This document shows positions 7,608 through 16,763 of a stretch of 64,000 nucleotides of DNA, piece after piece. Positions within the stretch are counted from its first letter, which is position 1; every line of letters begins with the position of its first letter. This stretch comes from an uncultured Eubacteriales bacterium (GTDB taxonomy: Bacteria; Bacillota; Clostridia; Oscillospirales; CAG-272): NCBI GenBank assembly GCA_934432725.1, contig CAKRZE010000001.1, forward strand, positions 1 to 64,000. The letters are read 5' to 3'. The position numbers and the translations under genes are program-made. Under the pieces are notes generated by a model. That model made no database searches. It worked only from the letters and a program-made list of their open reading frames with translations, and had not been told where the DNA came from.

Positions 7608-9485
7608 ATGAAGACTACTTTTTTGGAGCAGATTGATTCGCCGGAGGATTTGAAGCGTCTTCCGGATTCCGCAATGCAGCCTCTGGCAGAAGAAATCCGC
7701 GCTTTTCTGATCGAAGCCGCGAAGAAAAACGGCGGACATTTAGCGTCCAATCTGGGAGTTGTGGAGCTGACGCTGGCACTGCATCGGGTCTTTGATTTTT
7801 CACATGACCACCTGATTCTGGATGTGGGACACCAATGCTATGTACATAAGCTTCTGACGGGAAGAAGAGAAGCCTTCGGGAGTCTTCGGAGGATCGGCGG
7901 GCTTTCCGGCTTTACCAAGCGGAGCGAAAGCATCTATGACTGCTTTGGCGCCGGGCACAGCTCAACCTCGCTCTCTGCTGCGGTCGGCTTCGCGGAGGCG
8001 GATTACCTGAAGGGCTCCGATGCCTATACGGTTGCGGTGGTGGGAGACGGGGCATTTACCGGCGGGATGATCCATGAGGCGCTGAACAATTGCAATCCGG
8101 ACCGCAGAATGATTATTATCCTGAATGAAAATGAAATGTCAATTTCCAAGAACATCGGTGCCTTTGCAAGGCATATTGCCAAAATAAGAGCATCGGCGGG
8201 CTATTACCGGACCAAAAAAACGACGGGAAAGCTGATTTCTCATATTCCTCTGGTCGGAAAGTCACTGTTTCGTGTGCTGCGAAGGCTTAAGGTTGCGCTG
8301 AAAAACGCAATGTACGGCAGCAACTATTTTGAGGATCTGGGACTGTACTATCTCGGTCCCATCGACGGAAACGATTACGGAAAGGTAAAGCTGCTGCTTC
8401 AGGAGGCTGTTTCCTACGGCAAAAGCGCCGTGATTCACATCAAAACCAGAAAGGGACTCGGTTTTGAGCCTGCGGAGCATCAGCCGGATCTGTTTCATTC
8501 GGTGAGTGCCGGTGCGCTTGCACAGGCAGACGGCGTTCTGAAAACAGAAAAAAACTTTTCCGCACGGTTCGGGGAGCTTCTGACCGATATGGCGCGGGAG
8601 AACGAAAAAATATGCGCGGTCACTGCGGCAATGAGTGAAGGAACCGGATTGGAGCTGTTCCGCAAAACCTTTCCGTCCCGCTTTTTCGATGTCGGAATTG
8701 CGGAGGAGCATGCGCTGACCTTCAGCGCGGGACTGGCAGCCGACGGTATGCGCCCGTATTTTGCGGTATATTCCTCCTTTTTGCAGCGCGGCTATGATAA
8801 CCTGATTCATGATATTGCGCTGCAATCCCTTCCGGTTACAGTCATGGCAGACCGCGCCGGACTGAGCGCGGCGGACGGATCCACGCACCACGGGATATTC
8901 GATGTTTCCTTCCTGTCCGGGATTCCGGGCGTAACGCTGTTTGCACCGGTATCCTTTGACTCCTTGGAGAAGGCGCTGCGGTTTTCCGCCTCCTGCGAAG
9001 GTCTGTGCGCGATCCGGTATGCAAATGCAGCCGAGGACAAAGCGGCACTGATGAGGTTCGGAAAGGCGGATGCCCGTCTGTCTCCGCGCGCGGATTATCC
9101 GGAGACGGAGAAAAACGGAAAGCGGAGAATCCTTCTGACCTACGGAAAAATACTTTCGGAGGTGTGCGCCGCCGAGCTTGCACTTGGCGAAACGTGCGGC
9201 GTGATTCTTCTGGAGTCCCTGATGCCCTGCGAGCAGAACGCACGCATCATTGCAGGTCTGCTCCCTGCGGGGAATGCGGAGCTTGTATTCGTAGAGGAGG
9301 GAATCCGGAACGGAGGCGCAGGCATGATCCTGCATGAAGAGCTGGAACGCATCGGAGCGCTGAACGGGAAGAGCTATCGGATTCTGGCGCTTTCGCAGCC
9401 GTTTTCTCCCATCAGACCGGGTGACAGCGTGTATGAGGCATACGGACTTTCCAAGGCGGATATCATCGCCTGCTTTCGTGAATGA
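7608..9485 (+). CDS. dxs: 1-deoxy-D-xylulose-5-phosphate synthase
   Basis: DXS condenses pyruvate with glyceraldehyde 3-phosphate, the first step of the MEP route to isoprenoids, and also feeds thiamine and pyridoxal synthesis. The 625-residue protein shows GGHLASNLG near residue 42, the thiamine-diphosphate motif GDGAFTGG with downstream N, the transketolase-type DRAG segment followed by HHGIFD, and a transketolase C-terminal domain. The frame is open 72 bases upstream, but ATG at 7608 matches the usual family N-terminus (MKTTFLEQI). It is monocistronic; the neighbouring genes face it from unrelated units. Confidence 0.96.
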   Translation: MKTTFLEQIDSPEDLKRLPDSAMQPLAEEIRAFLIEAAKKNGGHLASNLGVVELTLALHRVFDFSHDHLILDVGHQCYVHKLLTGRREAFGSLRRIGGLSGFTKRSESIYDCFGAGHSSTSLSAAVGFAEADYLKGSDAYTVAVVGDGAFTGGMIHEALNNCNPDRRMIIILNENEMSISKNIGAFARHIAKIRASAGYYRTKKTTGKLISHIPLVGKSLFRVLRRLKVALKNAMYGSNYFEDLGLYYLGPIDGNDYGKVKLLLQEAVSYGKSAVIHIKTRKGLGFEPAEHQPDLFHSVSAGALAQADGVLKTEKNFSARFGELLTDMARENEKICAVTAAMSEGTGLELFRKTFPSRFFDVGIAEEHALTFSAGLAADGMRPYFAVYSSFLQRGYDNLIHDIALQSLPVTVMADRAGLSAADGSTHHGIFDVSFLSGIPGVTLFAPVSFDSLEKALRFSASCEGLCAIRYANAAEDKAALMRFGKADARLSPRADYPETEKNGKRRILLTYGKILSEVCAAELALGETCGVILLESLMPCEQNARIIAGLLPAGNAELVFVEEGIRNGGAGMILHEELERIGALNGKSYRILALSQPFSPIRPGDSVYEAYGLSKADIIACFRE

Positions 9486-10074
9486 GCGGAGCTCTGTCTG
9501 CGACCGAAAATCTCCTTTCGGAAGAAAAGCGGCGAAGGCAGGCAGACCGGACATGCAAAGGAAGACATCGGGCTTGTTCCTTGAGGGCTTCATTCTTCAT
9601 GGGTGCGGAACACGGCACGCGGCAGCTTTTCCGGTCTCAGGCGGACTGCACGGCGCTGCCGGATGGAGCCGGAGAACAGAATTGAAAAAATGACTCCCGT
9701 GTTCGGCGCGGTATGCTGTCGGCGCGGCAGGTATTTCGAATCACGCGCCGGTTTGCTGTGCTGCCGGTTGTTGTTTCGCGCATATGCCCGCAGGCGCGGG
9801 GCCTTTCGGGCAAAGCCGCCGACAGAAGCGGAGGCGCGGAGCCGTGACACTTCAGAAGGATGCGGCACAGAACGATTTTCCTCCGGTTGTGCCGGAGCGC
9901 AGAAAAGAATACAAAAAATCCCCGCAAGGATGCGGTACAACAGAGAACTGCCGAAAAAAACAGGCTGCCCCTGCAGTCCGCGTTGTGACAGCAAGGACAA
10001 TCTGCTATGACACAACGAAGCTGCAAGGGCAAACAGGGACTGTCTGTACCGTGAATGCTGCGGGATTTTTGCTG
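9486..10074. other. Gene-free interval
   Basis: Nearly 590 bp between convergent dxs and the VanY-like gene. A short CCGAAA/TTTCGG hairpin lies just after dxs; I see no clear terminator and no gene. Confidence 0.45.
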
Positions 10075-10995
10075 TCAGCTCTCGTCGCACGCTTCCGCAA
10101 TGCAGAGCGGACAGTTGTCATAGGAGGAGGTGATTCCGAGATACTCCTCCAGACATAGACCGCTTTGGTAGACCTCTGCGGCGATGTCTCTGCCGAGATA
10201 GCGCACATGCCACGGCTCATACCGATAGCCGGTCAGGGCTTCTTTGTCTGCGGGGTAACGGATGATAAAGCCGTAGAGATGCGCGTTGGCGGCAAGCCAT
10301 TTACCCTCGGGTGTTTCGCCGAAGCTGTATTCAAAGGAATTCAGATCAAGCGCAAGACCGCTTTGATGCTCCGAATGACCGGCGCGCGCGGAATAACGGT
10401 CGGCAGCTGCCGCTCCGTCCTTCTGCACATATCCGGCATAGATATACCTCTGATCATAATAGGAGCGGTAGTCGGAGCGGATGTAAAGCCTGATGCCGTC
10501 GTTTGAGGCAGCTGCTGCCATTTCCAAAAATGCCTGATAGCATTCCGGAATGATTTTTCCAGGAGCATACGTTTCCGGGAGCGTATAGGTCTTATTGGCA
10601 ATCAGAATCCCGTTTACATAGGTGATGCCGTCCTTTACCGTGATGGGATAGCCCTTTGCGGTCCTGTTTGGGGACGTTTCCGTTTCCGGAGGAGCTGTTT
10701 CCACGGGGGCTTCTTTTGTCTCATTCGGGGCGGTTTCCCGAGTTTCTGTTTCCGGCGGCTGCGGCTCGGTTTCTCCGGCATCTTTTGTATCTGTTTTTTC
10801 TCCGGCTTCGGTGCCGGGGGCTGCGGGGAGGCTTTGATCCGGTATGAGCGCAGATTCGGTGCGGGACGGCTGATTGCCGGACGGTTCTGCCGATTCCGCG
10901 GCATAGGGACCCTTTTGGGCGCAGGATACATACAAAAACAGCGCGGTCAGCGCAAGAATTGAAAAGAAAACGTGCTTCCGGGATGCATGCAGCAT
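10075..10995 (-). CDS. VanY-like D,D-carboxypeptidase lipoprotein
   Basis: Zinc peptidase of the VanY family that trims the terminal D-alanine from peptidoglycan stem peptides. The 306-residue protein starts at ATG 10995, preceded by AAAGGAGT at good spacing. A lipoprotein signal peptide ends at the lipobox FLYVSC (lipidated C25), followed by a Thr/Pro/Glu-rich linker of roughly 100 residues, then the catalytic domain. Metal and active-site motifs SEHQSGLALD and YEPWHVRYLG are present. The linker would hold the enzyme out from the membrane into the wall. General cell-wall maintenance is more likely than vancomycin resistance, as no van genes surround it. Confidence 0.9.
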   Translation of the reverse strand: MLHASRKHVFFSILALTALFLYVSCAQKGPYAAESAEPSGNQPSRTESALIPDQSLPAAPGTEAGEKTDTKDAGETEPQPPETETRETAPNETKEAPVETAPPETETSPNRTAKGYPITVKDGITYVNGILIANKTYTLPETYAPGKIIPECYQAFLEMAAAASNDGIRLYIRSDYRSYYDQRYIYAGYVQKDGAAAADRYSARAGHSEHQSGLALDLNSFEYSFGETPEGKWLAANAHLYGFIIRYPADKEALTGYRYEPWHVRYLGRDIAAEVYQSGLCLEEYLGITSSYDNCPLCIAEACDES

Positions 10996-11078
10996 GGAAT
11001 ATGACTCCTTTCGGCGGCAAAAAGCTTGTTTTTTTCGGACGGCTTCGGCAACGGCGCAGAGCCGTATGCATTTTTCAC

Positions 11079-11107
11079 AGTATAGCACGTTTCCGCGCAC
11101 ATATCAA
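11079..11107 (-). promoter_or_regulatory. Promoter of the VanY-like gene
   Basis: Minus-strand TTGATA (11107-11102), 17-bp spacer, TATACT (11084-11079), about 85 bp before the start codon. Confidence 0.65.
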
Positions 11108-11660
11108 GACTCCGGAAAGATTTTGTCGGGTCAGACCGCCGAAGCGGGAAAAGCGTGCGGTTCTATCGATTTCATTCCTGCAGGAGAGGAACGAAGGCGC
11201 TTTTTTTTTCGGAGGGGAAAATGCGCGGCGGAGAACTTTGCAGAGGCTGTAATCGTCTCCTTGAGGGATGCCTTCAGATGCCGGAAGGCGGTCCCGGCGG
11301 AGGGAGAGAAAGCGGCGCACCGCGTTTTGGGGACAGAAGACGCAGGCGTATCCCTGTAGAGCTTGTCCGGCGGGCAAGAGCGGATGCCTTGGGGACTTGT
11401 AAGAGGCAGATGCAGCTTCGGTCCTTTCCGGAAAAACGGACCTTAAACCGCAGAAGGACCGGTGATATGTCCGCTGAGATGGGGGGCCGGGGAGACACCG
11501 CACTGTGCGAAGCCTTGGATGCTCCGTTTCGGTACGCTTCCGGCTTTTACGTCTCTTATTTGGCAGCATTCACGGTCTGCCTTTTCCGGGAACTGTCGGG
11601 CGGAAAGGGGAGGCTTTGTCGCTGTTTCACAAAAATGGGGAATGATTTTTTATGTCGGTA
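11108..11660. other. Gene-free interval upstream of rex
   Basis: About 550 bp with no recognisable gene. A plus-strand frame over 11155-11715 has arginine/glycine-rich content and no ribosome binding site, and I do not accept it as coding. Confidence 0.45.
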
Positions 11661-11680
11661 TTCGCATATCGATATACGAA
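11661..11680. promoter_or_regulatory. 20-bp near-perfect palindrome upstream of rex
   Basis: The segment reads TTCG, C, ATATCGATAT, A, CGAA and is self-complementary except at positions 5 and 16. It ends 7 bp before the -35 box of the rex promoter. It does not match the Rex operator consensus (TTGTgAA-N4-TTcACAA), so another dimeric regulator is likely. Confidence 0.5.
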
Positions 11681-11687
11681 AATTGTA

Positions 11688-11716
11688 TTGCAATCAAGGA
11701 TGCCGTGTGCTATAAT
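11688..11716 (+). promoter_or_regulatory. Promoter of rex
   Basis: TTGCAA (11688-11693), 17-bp spacer, consensus TATAAT (11711-11716) with the extended TGC just before it. Confidence 0.7.
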
Positions 11717-11856
11717 AAATTGAGTCAGGCTTGTCGATTTCAGCGCGGTTCCGACAGACGGTTCTGGATCAAAAGCTTTGAGTTTCGGTATATTCCGCGG
11801 TTTTTTGGGGTTTGAATGCCGACTGCGGAGAATACTAAGCGGGAAGGGGTCGCAAA

Positions 11857-12513
11857 ATGAGCGAAAAATCAGAAAAGCAGATATCAATGCAAACGATGCG
11901 GCGGCTTCCGGTCTATCTGCATTATCTGAGATCAATATGCGGCAGGCAGGAAACGGTTTCCGCAACGATGATTGCCGCAGTGTTCGGCTTGAACGATGTG
12001 CAGGTCCGGAAGGATCTGAGCGCTGTCAGCGGCAGCGGAAAGCCAAAGACCGGATATGTTACATCCGAGCTTTTGGGGCAGATCGAAGCCTGCCTCGGCT
12101 GCGCGGCGCAGACAAAAATGATTCTGGTCGGCGCAGGACATCTTGGGCAGGCACTTTTGTCCTATGAGGGCTTTGGCGATTACGGTTTTTCCATTGCGGC
12201 TGCCTTTGACCGGGATGAAGCGCTTTGCATGCGGCGGATTGCCGGCAAAATGATTTATCCGGTTTGCGATATTGAGCCGTTCTGCAGGAAAGAGAATATC
12301 AGTCTTGCCATTATTGCCACGCCCGTACAGGCTGCCCAGGAGGTCTGCGATCTTCTTGTGGCATGCGGAATCACGGCGATCTGGAATTTTGCGCCCGCCA
12401 TACTGAGGACTCCGTCCGGCGTGCTGGTGGAAAATGAAAATCTCGCTTCCTCACTTGCCGTATTGGCGCGCCATCTGCACGCCACGGCTCCTGTGCGGCA
12501 GAGAGAGCGATAA
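11857..12513 (+). CDS. rex: Redox-sensing transcriptional repressor Rex
   Basis: Rex represses fermentation and hydrogen-metabolism genes and releases DNA when the NADH/NAD+ ratio rises. The 218-residue protein has the N-terminal winged helix (MIAAVFGLNDVQVRKDLS), the dinucleotide-binding GAGHLGQAL near residues 92-100, and the C-terminal swapped helix. ATG at 11857 follows AAGGGG by 7 bases. The wing segment is slightly divergent (SGSGKPKTGY where many Rex proteins have GxxGxxGxGY). Its location a few genes before the hydrogenase locus suggests that locus as a target, although I did not find a textbook Rex operator there. Confidence 0.93.
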   Translation: MSEKSEKQISMQTMRRLPVYLHYLRSICGRQETVSATMIAAVFGLNDVQVRKDLSAVSGSGKPKTGYVTSELLGQIEACLGCAAQTKMILVGAGHLGQALLSYEGFGDYGFSIAAAFDRDEALCMRRIAGKMIYPVCDIEPFCRKENISLAIIATPVQAAQEVCDLLVACGITAIWNFAPAILRTPSGVLVENENLASSLAVLARHLHATAPVRQRER

Positions 12514-12582
12514 TCTGTGCCGGCGCCTGTTATAAGCACTCCGGAGCGGTTGCCGCGAAATCAAGAAAGGACAGACTGTGAC

Positions 12583-13506
12583 ATGAATCTTCTTCATTTG
12601 AAGTATGCGGTGGAGGTTGCCAAAACTTCTTCCATAACCAAAGCAGCCGAAAATCTGTATATGGGGCAGCCGAATCTGTCCCGTGCCATACGGGAGCTGG
12701 AGGAGGACCTCGGCATAGAAATATTCATCCGCTCCTCCAAGGGAATTACGCCGACACCGCAGGGGGAGGAGTTTCTTCGGTACGCCCGCTCTATCCTTGC
12801 TCAGGTGGATGCGGTCGAAAAGCGGTATCGGGAAAAGGTTCCCTCCGAGCTGGTATTTTCCGTTTCCGTGCCTCGGGCAAGCTATATTTCCTGTGCCTTT
12901 ACCGATTTCGTGGAAAAGCTGGGTTCCGGTCGGAGCATGGAGCTTTTATACAAGGAAACCAATGCCATGCGCGCGGTGCAGAATATTATAGAATCCAATT
13001 ACCGGCTTGGAATTGTAAGGTATCTGTCCGGCTATGACCGGCAGTTCAAGGAGCTGCTTTCCGAGAAGGGCTTGACCGGTGAATTGATCTGGGAGTTCCG
13101 GCATGAGGCGCTTGCCTCCGAGCACAGCCCGCTTGCCGCAAAGGAAACCTATCTGCCGTTCGACCTTTCCGATCTGATCGAAATAGCACACGGCGATCCG
13201 TTTGTTCCCTCCGTGCCGGTCAGCGAGGTGCGGCGGGAGGAAATGTCCGGACAGGCAAAGCGCCGTATTTTCGTATTTGAAAGAGGGAGCCAGTTTGATC
13301 TGCTCAGCCGGATTCCGGAATCTTTTATGCTTGTCTCTCCGCTTCCGGAGCGGCTTTTGAAAAAGCACGGGCTGGTGCTTCGCAAGTGTGCAGAGGAACA
13401 GAAAAAGTATCGGGATCTTTTAATATACAAAAAAGATTATAAATTTTCGGATACAGATCTGTGCTTTATTGATGAATTGATGAAATACAAAAGAATGCTT
13501 TCCTGA
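12583..13506 (+). CDS. LysR-family transcriptional regulator
   Basis: A 307-residue LTTR. Residues 1-60 form the typical winged helix (MNLLHLKYAVEVAKTSSITKAAENLY, then QPNLSRAIRELEEDLG and a linker helix); the rest is a LysR effector domain of usual length. ATG at 12583 is chosen over in-frame codons upstream because the helix-turn-helix begins there and AAAGGAC precedes it. It lies 69 bp after rex on the same strand with no obvious promoter of its own, so the two may be co-transcribed. The effector is unknown. Confidence 0.9.
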   Translation: MNLLHLKYAVEVAKTSSITKAAENLYMGQPNLSRAIRELEEDLGIEIFIRSSKGITPTPQGEEFLRYARSILAQVDAVEKRYREKVPSELVFSVSVPRASYISCAFTDFVEKLGSGRSMELLYKETNAMRAVQNIIESNYRLGIVRYLSGYDRQFKELLSEKGLTGELIWEFRHEALASEHSPLAAKETYLPFDLSDLIEIAHGDPFVPSVPVSEVRREEMSGQAKRRIFVFERGSQFDLLSRIPESFMLVSPLPERLLKKHGLVLRKCAEEQKKYRDLLIYKKDYKFSDTDLCFIDELMKYKRMLS

Positions 13507-13599
13507 TGCGGACTGCAAGCATACCGGAATGTGCGTTTGTCAGCGTATGTTTCGGAGGGAAGCCGGAAAATTACCGTACAACGGGCAGGAGGAATAAAA

Positions 13600-14352
13600 T
13601 TGCAGGCAGACAGGATTTTGTCGGTGCGGACGGACCGCACGGTTTATTTGTGCGGAGATATTGCCGTGAAGGTATTTCCGAAGGAGGAGAAAGCGGGAGC
13701 GGTTTTCGCAGAGGCGGCGAGTCTTGCGGCGGCAGCGGACGGCGGGCTGTACGTGCCGGAGCTGGTTGCGGTCAGAAAGCAAAAGCTGCATTGGACCGTT
13801 GAAACGGCGTATGCGGAAGGCAAGACTCTGAATCAGCTGATTGCGGAGTCTCCGGATATGAAAGAGCGGTATTTTGCCGATATGGCGGAGCTCATGGCTG
13901 AGGTGCATCGCTCCGGGACGGTATTTTCCGGACGGCTGACCGAACGCATTGCAGAAAATATCCGGGCAGCGGAGCTTGATTCCGGCGCAGAGTCACGGCT
14001 GACTGCGTATCTTTATGCTTTGCCGAAGGGAGATGCGCCGTGTCACTGCGATTTTATGCCGGAAAATCTGATCCGGACGGAAAAGGGGCAGATCTGTATT
14101 CTGGATTGGGAGGATGCCGCAATGGGAAATCCGCTGGCAGATGCGGCATTCACCTATCTTCGTTTGACACTGGAGGGGAAATGCAGGGATGCGGAGATCT
14201 GGCTGAAGCAGTGCTGCGAGGTCAGCCGCTGTCTGCCGGAGCGCGTGACGGAGTGGTTTCCGGTTTGTGCTGCGGCGCTTTGCCGTGCCTGTCTTGCGCC
14301 GTGCCGCGCAGAAGAGTACGGAATGCTTTCCGGATATTTTGCCGGGATTTGA
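13600..14352 (+). CDS. APH-fold phosphotransferase of unknown substrate
   Basis: A 250-residue kinase of the aminoglycoside phosphotransferase/choline kinase fold. The catalytic loop reads HCDFMPENL, where HxD and the distal Asn are kept, and the metal-binding Asp is in ILDWEDA. The N-lobe lysine is probably in IAVKVF. I chose TTG at 13600 because GGAGG lies 7 bases upstream; a GTG at 13531 is in frame but lacks such a site. Many proteins of this type phosphorylate small metabolites, so antibiotic resistance should not be assumed. It sits between the LysR gene and the hydrogenase locus on the same strand. Confidence 0.8.
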   Translation: MQADRILSVRTDRTVYLCGDIAVKVFPKEEKAGAVFAEAASLAAAADGGLYVPELVAVRKQKLHWTVETAYAEGKTLNQLIAESPDMKERYFADMAELMAEVHRSGTVFSGRLTERIAENIRAAELDSGAESRLTAYLYALPKGDAPCHCDFMPENLIRTEKGQICILDWEDAAMGNPLADAAFTYLRLTLEGKCRDAEIWLKQCCEVSRCLPERVTEWFPVCAAALCRACLAPCRAEEYGMLSGYFAGI

Positions 14353-14571
14353 GGCAAGGCTGAACCGGATTTTTCGTTGGATTCCTATAAAAATATTTTT
14401 CCGGCTGCGGCTGTCGGAGAAAAGAGCGTACTGCCGGAAAAAGGCAGTCTGTAAGATTTATATGCGGATCGGACCGTGCGGCGGGGCGGTCTCAACCGGA
14501 CGGGCAGTATAGACGGTCCTGTGTGAATTCTTTCGCGGAAATAAAAGAATGCCGCCGCGAAACAATACGGA

Positions 14572-14598
14572 AATCAATAAAACTATATTGTTTTGATT
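14572..14598. promoter_or_regulatory. Imperfect 27-bp palindrome upstream of the hydrogenase locus
   Basis: Arms AATCAAtAaAA (from 14572) and the matching ...TTGATT (ending 14598) form an imperfect operator-like repeat around TATATT (14584-14589), a possible -10 element without a good -35. A second inverted repeat, TTTCGCGG/CCGCGAAA, lies at 14531-14538 and 14555-14562. Together they suggest a regulated promoter immediately before the gene at 14620. Confidence 0.4.
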
Positions 14599-14619
14599 GG
14601 GAAGGAATGGTGATTTTCA

Positions 14620-14865
14620 GTGAAAATCGTGATTTGCATCGGAAGCTCCTGTCATTTGAAGGGGTCAAGACAGGTGGTGGAGGCGCTTCAGACGCTTGTA
14701 TCACAGCACAGCCTGCAGGATAAGATCGAGCTTTCCGGAACCTTTTGTATGGGGAAATGTCAGACCGGTGTCAACGTGACGGTTGACGGAGCGCCGTATT
14801 CCGTGCAGCCGGATACGGTAGACAGCTTTTTTAAGCAGACGGTGCTTCCTGCGTTCCGTCCGTGA
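14620..14865 (+). CDS. Thioredoxin-fold [2Fe-2S] ferredoxin (NuoE/HoxE-like, stand-alone)
   Basis: An 81-residue protein with four cysteines at C6, C11, C43 and C47 in the C-x4-C ... C-x3-C pattern of thioredoxin-like [2Fe-2S] ferredoxins, the fold found in NuoE and in hydrogenase subunits. It probably carries electrons to or from the hydrogenase-type proteins encoded next. The start is GTG at 14620, with GGGAAGGAA about 12 bases upstream, a rather long spacing. A 212-bp gap separates it from the sensory hydrogenase gene. Size and cysteine pattern are clear; the electron partner is inferred from position. Confidence 0.85.
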   Translation: MKIVICIGSSCHLKGSRQVVEALQTLVSQHSLQDKIELSGTFCMGKCQTGVNVTVDGAPYSVQPDTVDSFFKQTVLPAFRP

Positions 14866-15077
14866 GGACTTGGGGGCAGAACGGGACGGGGCGCTTCTTG
14901 AGAAGAATCATGCTGCTCTGAAAAACCGCCTTTTGGTTTCGCAGGCACGATATTTCGGTGTAAACGGCAGGCGGCGGAACCGCCGTGCATCGCTTTAGGA
15001 ATCAAAGAAACAATGCCGCGAATTCGAAGCAGGGAAATATGAGCGCTTTTGTGCAGACAAAAACGGAGGCTGTAGTG

Positions 15078-16763
15078 ATGAGTGAAGTTCTTAAACTGAA
15101 GAAATCAAACTGTAAAAACTGTTATAAATGCATCCGGCACTGCCCGGTAAAGTCCATTCGTTTTTCCGGGAATCAGGCACATATCGTGGGGGATGAGTGC
15201 ATTCTGTGCGGTCATTGCTTTGTGGTATGTCCGCAGAATGCCAAGCAGATTGCAGACGGTACGGAAGCGGTTCGCGTGCTTTTGTGCTCCGATGCGCCGG
15301 TCGTGGCAAGCGTAGCACCGTCTTTTTCCGCATATTTTGAAGGAGTGAGCTTTGGTTCGCTTCGTGAGGCGCTCAAAAAGCTCGGCTTTGCGGATGCAGA
15401 GGAGACGGCAGTCGGGGCAACTCTTGTGAAGCGGGAATATGAAAAGCAGCTTCTTGCGCATACGGAAAGCGTGATCATAACCTCCTGCTGCCATTCGGTC
15501 AATCTTCTGATCGAAAAATACTATCCCCGGCTTCTCGGCTGCCTGTCTCCCGTTGTGTCCCCGATGATTGCACACAGCATGGATATCAAGCGCCGCAATT
15601 CCGCTTGCAGGACGGTATTTATCGGTCCCTGCCTTTCCAAAAAGGATGAGGCTGAGAACACGGCTGTGGATGCGGTGCTGACCTTTGACGAGCTGAGCAG
15701 AATGCTTGCCGAGCACGGGATCGTCCCGGAGGAGCGTGCAGAGCCGCTGGAAAAGAGCCGCGCACGCCTGTTTCCGGTTGTCGGCGGTATCCTGAAAACA
15801 ATGGATATTCCCGCAAAGACTCCGTATACGCTTATGACCATAGACGGAGCGGAAAATTGCCGCCGGGCACTTGAGGATATTGCTGCCGGCAATATCAGGG
15901 ATTGCTTTATTGAAATGTCGGCATGTTCCGGAGGCTGTATCGGCGGACCTGTCATGGAAAAGTACAAGAATGCACCGATCCGGCATTATCAGGTCGTAAC
16001 GGCACAGGCGGGAAAAGAGGATTTTGACGTGGCGGAAGCGGATACCGGTATGATGGCATGTGAGTTTGCGGACAGACATGCGGAAACGCCGATGCCCTCG
16101 GAGGCGGATATTATCGGCATTTTGAAGAAAACCGGGAAAAACAAGCCGGAGGATGAGCTGAACTGCGGCTGCTGCGGCTATGATACCTGCCGCGAAAAAG
16201 CAATTGCGGTGTGGCAGGGGAAGGCGGATATCAGCATGTGCCTGCCGTATCTGACCGAGAAAACCGAGCGTTTTTCCAATAATATTCTGCAAAACACCCC
16301 GATCGGCATTGTTGTCGTCAACGATGACCTTGAGGTCCAGCAGATCAACAGCGCGGCGATGAAGATGCTGAACGTTACATATGCTTCGGATGTACTGGGA
16401 GATCAGGTGGTCCGGATTCTGGACCCTACGCCGTTCTTCGGCGTGCTGGACAGCGGCAGGGCACTGAACCGGCAGCGGGATTACAATGCGGAGGTGGGCA
16501 GATATCTGGAGCTTTCCATTGTGCCGGACCGCGTCAGCCATATTTTGATTGCGATTCTGCGTGATGTTACGGAAGAGGAAGAAGAGCGTCAGAAGAAGAA
16601 GGAGCTGGGCAGACAGACGGTGGAGGTCGCCGATAAGGTGGTCGATAAGCAGATGCGGATTGTACAGGAGATCGCATCGCTTCTCGGCGAAACGGCTGCG
16701 GAAACCAAAATTGCTCTGACCAAACTGAAGGAGACTATAACAAATGAGGACGGAGACAAATAA
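15078..16763 (+). CDS. HydS-like sensory [FeFe]-hydrogenase with PAS domain
   Basis: A 561-residue protein of the group-C (sensory) [FeFe]-hydrogenase type. Two [4Fe-4S] motifs are at C12/C15/C18/C22 and C41/C44/C47/C51. All H-cluster ligands are present: TSCC (C137, C138), GPC (C185), and SACSGGC (C283, C287). An extra Fe-S domain follows with CGCCGYDTC, then a PAS domain at about residues 415-520 and a C-terminal coiled coil. No kinase or output domain follows, so signalling must go through a partner, most simply the SpoIIE-type phosphatase whose gene overlaps this one by 20 bp. ATG at 15078 has CGGAGG 8-9 bases upstream; ATG 15039 is an alternative. H2 sensing is inferred from family. Confidence 0.9.
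   Translation: MSEVLKLKKSNCKNCYKCIRHCPVKSIRFSGNQAHIVGDECILCGHCFVVCPQNAKQIADGTEAVRVLLCSDAPVVASVAPSFSAYFEGVSFGSLREALKKLGFADAEETAVGATLVKREYEKQLLAHTESVIITSCCHSVNLLIEKYYPRLLGCLSPVVSPMIAHSMDIKRRNSACRTVFIGPCLSKKDEAENTAVDAVLTFDELSRMLAEHGIVPEERAEPLEKSRARLFPVVGGILKTMDIPAKTPYTLMTIDGAENCRRALEDIAAGNIRDCFIEMSACSGGCIGGPVMEKYKNAPIRHYQVVTAQAGKEDFDVAEADTGMMACEFADRHAETPMPSEADIIGILKKTGKNKPEDELNCGCCGYDTCREKAIAVWQGKADISMCLPYLTEKTERFSNNILQNTPIGIVVVNDDLEVQQINSAAMKMLNVTYASDVLGDQVVRILDPTPFFGVLDSGRALNRQRDYNAEVGRYLELSIVPDRVSHILIAILRDVTEEEEERQKKKELGRQTVEVADKVVDKQMRIVQEIASLLGETAAETKIALTKLKETITNEDGDK

Noticed and set aside
10075..10995. Vancomycin-resistance (vanY) gene.
   Set aside because: There is no vanA/vanH/vanX/vanRS context; VanY-like lipoproteins are ordinary wall enzymes in many Firmicutes.
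11155..11715. 186-codon plus-strand frame upstream of rex.
   Set aside because: Arginine/glycine-rich content with no ribosome binding site, and its end runs through the palindrome and the -35 of the rex promoter.
13600..14352. Aminoglycoside-resistance gene.
   Set aside because: The APH-like fold is real, but the catalytic loop (HCDFMPEN) and chromosomal context fit a general small-molecule kinase; nothing indicates resistance.
14560..14600. Possible Rex operator upstream of the hydrogenase locus.
   Set aside because: The AT-rich palindrome there lacks the TTGTgAA/TTcACAA half-sites expected for Rex, so I describe it only as an unidentified inverted repeat.
15105..16541. 478-codon minus-strand frame opposite the sensory hydrogenase gene, and similar long antisense frames opposite nrdD, dxs, GH2 and glmM.
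   Set aside because: They mirror the codon bias of strong plus-strand genes, lack start signals and have no protein-family features.
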